From assembly GCF_012849555.1 (NCBI RefSeq), contig NZ_CP051685.1, forward strand, positions 3,348,001 through 3,412,000: a stretch of DNA of 64,000 nt, read 5' to 3'. Position 1 is the first letter of the stretch; every line of letters starts with the position of its first letter. A program made the translations under genes and the position numbers. Positions 48,961 through 57,366 of the stretch are shown piece by piece. The DNA comes from Massilia forsythiae. GTDB lineage: Bacteria; Pseudomonadota; Gammaproteobacteria; Burkholderiales; Burkholderiaceae_D. The notes beneath the pieces were generated by a model. The model saw nothing but the letters and a program-made list of their open reading frames with translations. It ran no database searches and was not told the origin of the DNA.

Positions 48961-49941
48961 TTAATTGCCAAGACCCGCCTGGTTATACACGCGTTTTCTA
49001 AATAATTCAGGAGATTTTTCTCGCCAATCCTTGAGCGCCTGAATAGGCGTTTTATGGCCGAGCGCTCGTTGCGGAATGCTGTGGTTGTAAATCTTGACGT
49101 AATTGCGCAGCGTCGATTCTAGTTCGGCAGCTGAACTGAAACGGGTCTGGTTGACGATGTCGCTGATGCGGCCATTGAAACGCTCGACCATACCGTTGGT
49201 CTGCGGATGACGAGGCGGAATGAGACGATGCTCGATGTCAAATTGCTTGCATAGCCGGTCGAACACGTGCGTGCCACTGGGTTCCTTTTTCTTGCCGCCA
49301 GAGGTAAAGCGATCAGTGAACTGGCTGCCGTTGTCGGTCAATAGTTTGATGATCTTGACGGGGCACGCCTGTTGCACTTTCGCCAGGAAATCAACGCTGC
49401 TGCTGTCGGTCTGGTCGGCATACAGGTTGATGTAGACCCAGCGCGTGGCGCGGTCAATGGCGACGAACAAGTAGCGCCGCGATGTTTCGTCGGGCATCTG
49501 AGGCAGGTACTTGATATCAATATGTACGAAGCCTGGCTCGTAATCTTTGAAAGACTTTTTTGTGACCGGCGCAGCGCTTTCCTGCTCGACCAGGTCGCGC
49601 AGGTCGGAGACCCCATGCCGGCGCAGGCAGCGTCCCAAACCGGCTCGGGAGACGGCAGGATTGATGAATTCACGCGTGATCGTCAGCAGGTCGTCGGTCG
49701 GTAGCAGCAGCGTCTTGCGCAGCTCTACTACGATGAGTTCCTGTTCGGGCGATAGCGTGGTGTACATCTTGACCGGAGCATGAGACTTGTCTTCCGGTGA
49801 ATCGCGGTTTTGCCACTTCCGGATGGTCTGGCGGGTGACGTTGTACAGCCTGGCCAGCTCGGCTTGCGATAGCGTCGAGTTCCTGATTTCCTCGCGGATC
49901 AGATGGGTAGTGCGGGCTTGGCTGTGCAGTGCTTGGGTCAT
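48961..49941 (-). CDS. IS481-family transposase
   Basis: A 326-residue DDE transposase. The N-terminal helix-turn-helix part (LSQAELARLYNVTRQTIRKW) and the catalytic core are complete: first Asp in PGFVHIDIKYLPQMP, second in KIIKLLTDNGSQFTDRF, Glu in HPQTNGMVERFNGRISDI, and the YNHSIPQRALGHKTP tail. It looks intact. The stop codon TAA is formed at the very end of the element, where TTAA may be the duplicated target. Confidence 0.92.
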   Translation of the reverse strand: MTQALHSQARTTHLIREEIRNSTLSQAELARLYNVTRQTIRKWQNRDSPEDKSHAPVKMYTTLSPEQELIVVELRKTLLLPTDDLLTITREFINPAVSRAGLGRCLRRHGVSDLRDLVEQESAAPVTKKSFKDYEPGFVHIDIKYLPQMPDETSRRYLFVAIDRATRWVYINLYADQTDSSSVDFLAKVQQACPVKIIKLLTDNGSQFTDRFTSGGKKKEPSGTHVFDRLCKQFDIEHRLIPPRHPQTNGMVERFNGRISDIVNQTRFSSAAELESTLRNYVKIYNHSIPQRALGHKTPIQALKDWREKSPELFRKRVYNQAGLGN

Positions 49942-50046
49942 TGAATTGCCGGTGAGAGATCAGATTGAAACAGTGTACGCAAAACGTTCCTGGCCTTGAA
50001 GAGTGGCCAGCTACGAATCGGTATATGATGCCACGAGTCTAGACAA
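48965..50046 (-). mobile_element. IS481-type insertion sequence with putative ends
   Basis: The left end TTGCCAAGAC (48965) and the complement of the right end, TTGTCTAGAC (ending 50046), are imperfect terminal inverted repeats, flanked on both sides by TTAA (48961-48964 and 50047-50050), a possible target duplication. The element would be 1082 bp with a single transposase gene. The inverted repeats match at 8 of the first 10 bases, so the exact ends are uncertain. AT-rich DNA lies on both sides, showing insertion inside the foreign island. Confidence 0.55.
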
Positions 50047-50126
50047 TTAATTAAAGAAGATTTTTTTGCAAAGTATAGTACTGCATTTTAAAGAAAAATT
50101 TTAAATAAGATTTTTATATTAAATAA

Positions 50127-51947
50127 TTATAGCTCATCATCATTTAAAGATTCTGGCTCTTTGTGCCAGCGTTGAATGACGTCGTTGAAGTTAATGTTTT
50201 TCCAGTCTTTACTCCATTCTGCAAAAGTTTTGATTGTGGCAGACTTTGGTTCGGGATTTGGTGGGGGCAGTTGCACTAGACTTGGCATTAGAGTAGCGTC
50301 ACCTACGACATATGCTTCTCCTTGCCCCAGTACTGGCAATAGTTCCAAAATTTGACTTGAACTATCAGGGAGTAAGCCCCTTATGTAGCTTTGATCAAAT
50401 TTATTGGTAAGACGTAATGTGACAAAATTACTACATTGCGAAAAGATAGTATCTGACACTTCTGACGGACGCTGACTCACTACCATGAGACTTAGTCCAT
50501 ATTTTCGTCCTTCCTTTGCAATCCGTTCTATAGATTTTTTTGATGAGTTGTAATCGGCGCTGCTGTTTTGAGGGATGTAATTATGAGCTTCTTCGCAAAC
50601 AAGCATTAGTGGAATATCATTTGTTCGATTTTGTGCGTGACATATTTTTGAATAATGAAAAGCGAAATCGAATATCAGACGTGATATCAAACTGATAGTG
50701 ATGCTAAGGACTTCGAACGGAACTCCACTAAGATCTATTACAGTGACATTGGATTTGTCAATGTAACCTATAAACTGTTGGAGAATTTTTTCAAAATCGT
50801 CAGTTTTAAAAGATAAGTCATTATCTTTTTTAGGATCAAGTAGGAAGTTTAGACGTTTATCTGCGAGTCTTGTTTCTAATCTTGATACAAATCGGTCAAA
50901 TTCTCCATTGAATCCGCCTTCTTTAGAAACTTTGGCATTTAAAGACTTGTTGGATCCATTTCCTGAGGAGGCTTCAAAAGCTATCGGGTGCCATAAATTT
51001 TCTTCCGATATTTCAATGTCCTTTAAATCGATCGAGGCAAAATATGTCTTGGAATTTTTTTCATAAGAAGTGAAGTTGTTTTTGTTTTTTATATAGTTAT
51101 ATACTTCTTTGATTGAGAAATATGCGGGTGTGTCGTAATTTATTTTTTGAAGTTTAGGATTATATTTTTCTTTATTTGCAATTACGGCTTTTTTAAATTG
51201 TGATATTTGATTGTGTGAATTTTGTTCACCTGTTTCAATAAAAATTGTTTCCAATTCTTCGGCATTCATAAGCCAGTAAGGAATTTTTAATTTATCAACA
51301 TCTAGAAGATTTAAATTAAATTTTTCCTCGTCAGCAATTTTGAATGCAGCAGCATATTCTGCATGTATGTCAAATATTATTACATGAGAGTTTTTTTGGG
51401 CATTTGCATGAGAATTTTTAGCATTTGAAATTCCCATCGCGTTTTGAAGCAGGCTTGCAACAGTACACGATTTTCCCGCTCCAGTTGACCCTACTACTCC
51501 GACATGTTTCCCAAAAAATTTATTCCCATCAATAAATATAGGGACTAGAGAATTTCCCGCCAGATGACCAATTTTAAAATCTAGTGAAGATGTTTTTGAA
51601 AAAACCGCTTTTATATCTTCTTTGTTAAATATAAAAACGGGTTCTGTTGGAACCGGAAGTACGGGAGTTCCTCGTGTAAAAGAAGTGTTTGCTCCGTTAT
51701 ATAGCAGAGCTCCTAAAGGAGTAGCTTCAAGTGTAAAGCGCCAATGTAATTTTTCGTCTTTATCTGAAACTTGTGCGCTATTTATATTATTGATGGTTGC
51801 TACCGCATAATTGTGATTCCCATCTGCTATTTTTAGGAATTTCCCAATCTGGAGTTCATTTTTATTTTTTTCTAAAATTTCTAGTCCATCAATTTCTATA
51901 ATAATCTTTGCTGGTGCGCTTGCTACAACGTAACCAATCTTATTCAT
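50127..51947 (-). CDS. HerA-like hexameric ATPase/translocase, DUF87 family (candidate defence protein)
   Basis: A 606-residue HerA/DUF87 ATPase. A HAS-barrel-like N-terminus is followed by Walker A GSTGAGKSCTVASLL (153-167), the HVIIFDIHAEYAAAF motif corresponding to the DPHGEY of HerA, Walker B LMLVCEEAHNYIP, and a sensor/arginine-finger stretch GRKYGLSLMVVSQRPSEVSD, IFSQCSNFVTLRLTN. HerA proteins form hexameric DNA pumps. Its start overlaps the end of the upstream nuclease-like gene by 8 bp, so the two are translated together. Codon use is AT-rich and unlike the flanking genome. Pairing with a nuclease matches HerA-based phage-defence modules. Confidence 0.88.
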   Translation of the reverse strand: MNKIGYVVASAPAKIIIEIDGLEILEKNKNELQIGKFLKIADGNHNYAVATINNINSAQVSDKDEKLHWRFTLEATPLGALLYNGANTSFTRGTPVLPVPTEPVFIFNKEDIKAVFSKTSSLDFKIGHLAGNSLVPIFIDGNKFFGKHVGVVGSTGAGKSCTVASLLQNAMGISNAKNSHANAQKNSHVIIFDIHAEYAAAFKIADEEKFNLNLLDVDKLKIPYWLMNAEELETIFIETGEQNSHNQISQFKKAVIANKEKYNPKLQKINYDTPAYFSIKEVYNYIKNKNNFTSYEKNSKTYFASIDLKDIEISEENLWHPIAFEASSGNGSNKSLNAKVSKEGGFNGEFDRFVSRLETRLADKRLNFLLDPKKDNDLSFKTDDFEKILQQFIGYIDKSNVTVIDLSGVPFEVLSITISLISRLIFDFAFHYSKICHAQNRTNDIPLMLVCEEAHNYIPQNSSADYNSSKKSIERIAKEGRKYGLSLMVVSQRPSEVSDTIFSQCSNFVTLRLTNKFDQSYIRGLLPDSSSQILELLPVLGQGEAYVVGDATLMPSLVQLPPPNPEPKSATIKTFAEWSKDWKNINFNDVIQRWHKEPESLNDDEL

Positions 51948-53148
51948 AATCTTCTCTCAAGTGAAATAGATAGCTAAGTTCTTTTATTGTAGATACATCG
52001 AAATGATGAAGGCTAACGTCAACAGTGTCCACATGGCTTGGTAACTTTTCATTGACGCAAAAAAGGTCATCACTCTTTCTATAGTTCAATGGGCATTTTT
52101 TTGGCTGCACAGTGCATAATCTTAAGTCGAACTCACGCTCGCTAATTTTTCCATTGGAACTTTTGGAGAGTGGCTCTTTGAATAATTCTGACATTTCAAA
52201 TGTGTCTCCTATGATACCAGTTTCTACCCGTATTCCTTTTTTGAAAAGTCTATACTGGATAATCTTAACGGTATCTAAGTCACAATCTAGAGCTATCAAA
52301 GGAGTTTTTATGTGTGTAGGCTTGCTATGATATTTTGCAATAAATTCGCTAGCGAATATAACAAACTGGGATTCAAAATCCAGAATTGTAGATGGTATGA
52401 AGTAGAAAAACCTTTCGCGTGAATTTTGGCCTAAATTTTTAAGCAATTGTTTTCTTGCTGCGGCAAGTATTTTGTCCCTCGTTTTTGAGGCCAGTGCCCA
52501 TTTTGAAATTAAAGTTAAATTTATTTTGGAAAGGTATTCAATTAACGCACTCTTTGTTATCCTTCGGTCTTGCACTTTTTTTAGGCTTGATAGCTTTGCG
52601 ATATGAGCAATTGAGTTGGGATAAAGAAGAGAATCTACATCAGAATTTTTTATCTCAAATTTTGATAGCGCCAATTTTGCTTGCTCTTCAAGTTCATCTA
52701 TAGATGGACCAAAGTCTAAATTTACTGCATTTAAAAATGAGGATTTGTTAAAGATTGGATTTATGCGATTTACGATCTTTTTTAACTTTACATCTTTTGT
52801 TGCTAAAGCATTATCCAATGTAGTTGTCGACACAGGGCGCTGACCGTACGTCTCGCCAGGAACATGAAGGAAAATTTTATAAGCAATATTTTTGTTTGAG
52901 GCATGGGAAAAAGCTTCAGCCATTTGTAGAAGTGGCTTGAAAATCAAACTTTCGTTGAAACTATCAGCCGATTCATGATACTTACACTGTATTGCAAGAA
53001 AATTATTTGAAGAAAGCTTTACATCAATATCCTCAATTAAACCTTCTACCGTTACTTCTGAATTTAAATCGGAAGTCGCAATAGTAACTATTGTTTTATT
53101 AAATTGATAAAGAAATCCCTTAATTGTACTATCCGCAGTTCTGCTCAT
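51940..53148 (-). CDS. Putative PD-(D/E)XK nuclease partner of HerA (Cap4/DUF4297-like)
   Basis: A 402-residue protein. The N-terminus STIKGFLYQFNKTIVTIATS, then VEGLIEDIDVKL and FLAIQCKYHES, gives Glu35, Asp40/Asp42 and Q-x-K (54-56), the order of a Cap4/DUF4297 PD-(D/E)XK nuclease (E...ED(I/V)D...QxK). The remainder (about 90-402) is helical, then alpha/beta with FFYFIPSTILDFESQFVIFA and TPLIALDCDLDTVKIIQYRL, and is not recognised. AGGA precedes the ATG. It is the first gene of the pair, upstream of the HerA-like ATPase. A role in cutting invading DNA is inferred from the neighbour and these residues. Confidence 0.7.
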   Translation of the reverse strand: MSRTADSTIKGFLYQFNKTIVTIATSDLNSEVTVEGLIEDIDVKLSSNNFLAIQCKYHESADSFNESLIFKPLLQMAEAFSHASNKNIAYKIFLHVPGETYGQRPVSTTTLDNALATKDVKLKKIVNRINPIFNKSSFLNAVNLDFGPSIDELEEQAKLALSKFEIKNSDVDSLLYPNSIAHIAKLSSLKKVQDRRITKSALIEYLSKINLTLISKWALASKTRDKILAAARKQLLKNLGQNSRERFFYFIPSTILDFESQFVIFASEFIAKYHSKPTHIKTPLIALDCDLDTVKIIQYRLFKKGIRVETGIIGDTFEMSELFKEPLSKSSNGKISEREFDLRLCTVQPKKCPLNYRKSDDLFCVNEKLPSHVDTVDVSLHHFDVSTIKELSYLFHLREDYE

Positions 53149-53270
53149 TTTTATCCTGTGTGCATGAAAAAGACGTTAGTAAATTAAGAATAATATATGT
53201 AGAATTTGAAAACAAGAAAATTGGTAAATGTTAAATAAAAATTAAATATTTCACAATCTTGAGAGCAAAA

Positions 53271-53762
53271 TTAAGGCTGTCTGTCTTGAACCCAAAAATT
53301 CTCTTGTGCACTAAGTGCTTCTTCTTCTCTTAATGGCCCTATCACCTCGGTCGCGCGCTGGCCGGCGGCGAACACCTGGCGGCACGGCAGCGACAGCGTC
53401 GGGTTTTCCGGATCGCTGCCGGTGAGCGCCAGCAGGCTGGTTTCCGACATCCCGTACACCACGCGCCCGACGCCGCTCCAGTAGGCGCCGCCGGCGCACA
53501 TCGCGCACGGCTCGGCGTTGCTGTACAGGGTGGCGCCGGCCAGTTCGTGCGGCGGGTGCCGCTGCGAGGCCTGGCGCAGCGCGTTCATCTCGGCATGGGC
53601 GGTGCGGTCCAGGCTGGAGGCGTTCATCGCCTCGGCGATCACGCGGCCGTCGGCGCCGACCACGATGGCGGCGAACGGGTGGTGGCCGGCGTCGCGCGAG
53701 CGCTGGGCGAGGGCGAATACGTAGGTGAGGAAGTCGTGGTCTTGGGGTGTGGGCATCGTCAT
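53271..53762 (-). CDS. Nucleoside/purine deaminase-family protein
   Basis: A 163-residue zinc-dependent cytidine-deaminase-fold enzyme. The catalytic motifs are TAHAEMNALRQ (HAE) and EPCAMCAGGAYWS (PCxxC). This group includes guanine deaminases and tRNA adenosine deaminase relatives; the nearby nucleoside uptake genes favour a nucleoside or nucleobase substrate. Start 53762 (MTMPTPQDHD) is preferred over a GTG at 53777. The last 22 or so codons, after VIGP, are AT-rich (ATA GGG CCA TTA AGA) and unlike the GC-rich codons before them, although the encoded PLREEEALSAQENFW still fits the family. The island boundary therefore falls inside this gene, near 53340. Confidence 0.88.
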   Translation of the reverse strand: MTMPTPQDHDFLTYVFALAQRSRDAGHHPFAAIVVGADGRVIAEAMNASSLDRTAHAEMNALRQASQRHPPHELAGATLYSNAEPCAMCAGGAYWSGVGRVVYGMSETSLLALTGSDPENPTLSLPCRQVFAAGQRATEVIGPLREEEALSAQENFWVQDRQP

Positions 53763-53811
53763 GGTTTGTCGATTCACGTGAGCGATAGATGATGTAGCCG
53801 GCTTACCACCA

Positions 53812-53913
53812 CGTCGTCCCCGCGCAGGCGGGGACCCATAGAAGCTTTACCGAAGTCGCGCTTCTTGCATCTCGAGATAGTATGTATGGGTCCCCGCCTC
53901 CGCGGGGACGACG
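53812..53913. repeat. REP-like inverted pair, copy 7
   Basis: Left arm at 53812-53839 and right arm at 53886-53913 (loop CTCC), only 46 bp apart, between the deaminase and the BMP-family gene. Confidence 0.9.
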
Positions 53914-53953
53914 GATCAGGGGCAGCCAATCGTCATTGGCCTGCGAGACTGAC

Positions 53954-55036
<1,083 letters not shown>

Positions 55037-55096
55037 GGTGTTCCTCTTTGAATGTGGATGGCGAATCGGTTCGAAGCGAAGCGGGTGGACGGCGTG

Positions 55097-55957
55097 TCAG
55101 AAGTGGTATTCGGCGCGCACCATCGGCGTCTTCGCGGTGGCGCCGGGCACGGTCCGGGACGGGTTGCCGAACTTGTTCTTCCAGTACTGGTACTCGACGC
55201 CCAGCTTGAAGGTGTTCTTGGCGGCGCCGACCGCCGCACTGAGGTCGTACATGACCTGCATGTCGACGTTGATCTCGACCGCGGTCGGGCCGCCGAATTC
55301 GTTGCGGCCCTTGGTGCCGATGTAGTTGGCGTAGCCCTCGAACGACAGCGGGATGCCGAAGTCGAACGGGATGCCCCAGGCGGCGCTCAGCATGGCGTGG
55401 GTGTCGTAGGTGTAGCGCGAGGTCGCCACGCCGGTGAAGCCGTTGAACGGCGCGTTACTCTCGTGCAGGGCGTAGATGCCGACGTCGAGGAAGCCGGGTA
55501 CGTCCAGCATCAGCGTCGGCCCCAGCACCAGCATGCGCTTCTTGGAGTTGTAGCCGGCGTCGGTCTTGCTGTTGACGTCGAAGCCGAAGGTCAGGCCGAC
55601 CCCGCGCGCGGGGCCGAAGGCCAGGTTCTTGCCCGCGACCTTGCCCAGGTCGACGGTGTTGCGGTAGACCGCGTAGGCCTCGTGGGCGCCGTTGGTGGCG
55701 CCGACCGCCGACGGGTCGTGTTCGTCGGACAGCAGGAAATCGACGCTGAAGAAGTTCTTGCCGTACTTGTAGCCGCTGACGTGGCTGAAGTTGACGACGT
55801 GCTTGCTGATGTCGTCGCTGTTGTACGGTTCGGCGAACTTGCTGCCGTAGCGGTAGCTGAGCGCGGTGTCGCTCCAGTCGGCGGCGTGGGCGCCGCCGGC
55901 GAGGGCGGCAAGGAGGAAGGGGAGGACGATGCGGGCGTTTTGGACGAGGGGCTTCAT
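55097..55957 (-). CDS. Tsx-like nucleoside-specific outer membrane channel
   Basis: A 286-residue protein with a signal peptide (ARIVLPFLLAALAGGAHAAD). The mature protein is a beta-barrel with alternating amphipathic strands: WSDTALSYRYGSKFAEPYNS, HVVNFSHVSGYKYGKNFFSV, VGLTFGFDVNSKTDAGYNSK, and ends in MVRAEYHF with a terminal Phe, the usual barrel-end signal. The sequence SYRYGSKFAEPY and FLLSDEHDPSAVG resembles the Tsx/OmpK family that passes nucleosides. The start at 55957 follows AAGGAT. It lies between the BMP gene and the GntR gene on the same strand. Confidence 0.88.
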   Translation of the reverse strand: MKPLVQNARIVLPFLLAALAGGAHAADWSDTALSYRYGSKFAEPYNSDDISKHVVNFSHVSGYKYGKNFFSVDFLLSDEHDPSAVGATNGAHEAYAVYRNTVDLGKVAGKNLAFGPARGVGLTFGFDVNSKTDAGYNSKKRMLVLGPTLMLDVPGFLDVGIYALHESNAPFNGFTGVATSRYTYDTHAMLSAAWGIPFDFGIPLSFEGYANYIGTKGRNEFGGPTAVEINVDMQVMYDLSAAVGAAKNTFKLGVEYQYWKNKFGNPSRTVPGATAKTPMVRAEYHF

Positions 55958-56002
55958 GCTGATCCTTGGTATGGTTGGAATGGCAGGAACGGCGCGGCAA
56001 CG

Positions 56003-56039
56003 GATTGCATCCAATATGTCACACAGATTGGATGCAATC
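56003..56039 (-). promoter_or_regulatory. Perfect 13-bp inverted repeat upstream of the Tsx-like gene
   Basis: GATTGCATCCAAT (56003-56015) and ATTGGATGCAATC (56027-56039) are exact inverted repeats with an 11-bp spacer, 46 bases before the Tsx start. It may be an operator of a nucleoside regulator; the site does not match the palindrome near the GntR gene. Confidence 0.6.
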
Positions 56040-56296
56040 TTCGAATAACCGATTAGCAAGTATCGGGCCAGACCGGTATTCGCCGCGTTGCCGGAGCGCT
56101 CGCGTCTGGCGCCGCCGCCTGTCGCGCCGCATGACCGCAGCGGGTGGCCGGCGCACGCACCGCGGCGGCCCTTTTTGCGCCACCGCCTGCACTGCTTGCT
56201 GCGCTGCCGTGGTGCGCGCGCTGCCGCCGCTGCCCGCTACTGTCTGTCACTATCTGCCGGCCTCGGTTACATCATGTTCCACCGCGGCGCGCCGTG
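56040..56296. other. GC-rich gap without a gene
   Basis: About 250 bp between the Tsx-like promoter and the end of the GntR gene. The frames are low-complexity Arg/Ala/Pro and not protein-like. No terminator or repeat is recognised. Confidence 0.5.
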
Positions 56297-57091
56297 TCAG
56301 CAGCCGGCCAGCGCCTGCGCCAGGTCGACCTTGCGTTCGCCGGTATCCAGGCGCAGGCGTCCCTCGATCTCCAGCAGGTGGTGCTCGATCGCCGCCGTCG
56401 CCCGCGCCGCCTGGCCCCTTTCGATCAGCGCCAGCAGGTCGCCGTGGGAACCGTCGGCGCACATCGGCGCGCCCGGGTGTTCGTACAGGGCGATGATCAG
56501 CGAGCAGCGCGACACCAGTTCGCCCAGGAAGCGCCGCAGCACCGCGTTGCCGGCCAGGTCGGCCAGCAGCAGGTGGAATTCGCCGCCGAGGCGGATCCAC
56601 AGGGCGCGGTCGCCGCCGCGGCGCGCCGCTTCCTCGGCCGCCAGCGCGGCGCGCAGTGCGGCCAGTGCCGCCGGGGTGGCGTTGGCGATCACCAGCGGCA
56701 CGATCTCGCGCTCCAGCGCGCGCCGTGCGGCGAACACGTCGCGCGCCTCGGCCGGGGTGGGAGACGCCACCACCGCGCCGCGGTTCGGCCGCAGCTCGAT
56801 GATGTGGTCGTGCGCCAGCCGCTGCAGCGCCTTGCGCACGGTGGTGCGGCTGACGCCGTACAGCTCGCAGAAATCGGCTTCGCCCAGGCGCGTGCCGGGC
56901 GGCAGGCGCCGGCCCATCACGGCCTGGACGACGGCGCGGTAGATGCGCTCGTCGACCGCGGCGCCGCGCTTGCTGGCTGGCGCTGGCGCATCGGGCGGCG
57001 CCGGCAGCGCGGCCGGGGTGGTAGTGGGAACGGTCGGTTCGCCTTGTCTGCGCCGGCCTTGTGGGCCGGGCGCAGCCGTGTGCTTGGTCAT
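56297..57091 (-). CDS. GntR-family (FCD-domain) transcriptional regulator
   Basis: A 264-residue regulator. A Pro/Ala-rich N-terminal extension of about 45 residues precedes the winged helix-turn-helix: VVQAVMGRRLPPGTRLGEAD, FCELYGVSRTTVRKALQRLA and HDHIIELRPNRGAVVASPTP. The C-terminal FCD effector domain includes EARDVFAARRALEREIVPLV and FHLLLADLAGNAVLRRFLGE. FadR-subfamily regulators bind small metabolites. The gene is divergent from the ABC-transporter operon, with a perfect palindrome between. The start at 57091 has GGAG seven bases upstream. Local control of nucleoside uptake is inferred from position. Confidence 0.92.
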   Translation of the reverse strand: MTKHTAAPGPQGRRRQGEPTVPTTTPAALPAPPDAPAPASKRGAAVDERIYRAVVQAVMGRRLPPGTRLGEADFCELYGVSRTTVRKALQRLAHDHIIELRPNRGAVVASPTPAEARDVFAARRALEREIVPLVIANATPAALAALRAALAAEEAARRGGDRALWIRLGGEFHLLLADLAGNAVLRRFLGELVSRCSLIIALYEHPGAPMCADGSHGDLLALIERGQAARATAAIEHHLLEIEGRLRLDTGERKVDLAQALAGC

Positions 57092-57246
57092 GGTGGTCTC
57101 CGCAGCATGGTTTGATTTGTTGTGGCGGGGTGGCCGCCTGCCGGGGATGTAGCAGGAATCGTGCGCGCCCTTGCGCCGCAGGCGAAGCAGGTGCGTGTGC
57201 CGATCCCTGCGCAGTCTTGGTGAAATTGTCGACTCGAAATGGTGCA

Positions 57247-57260
57247 ACTTGTATACAAGT
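57247..57260. promoter_or_regulatory. GntR-type operator palindrome
   Basis: ACTTGTATACAAGT is a perfect 14-bp palindrome of the kind bound by FadR-subfamily GntR proteins. It lies between the divergent GntR gene and the ABC operon, 107 bases before the latter's start, and is well placed for autoregulation and repression of uptake. Confidence 0.65.
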
Positions 57261-57366
57261 CGTGCACGGCGGATTGCCGTCTCGGCGGCGCGCCCGCTGT
57301 GCCGGCAGCGGTGGCATGCAACTTGCAGAACAGCTGGCGATGGTCCCCGGTTTTCATGCACGCACC

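Noticed and set aside
56040-56296. Minus-strand frame of 65 codons between the porin and the GntR gene
   Set aside because: Arg/Ala/Ser low complexity, no ribosome-binding site, typical GC-rich shadow.
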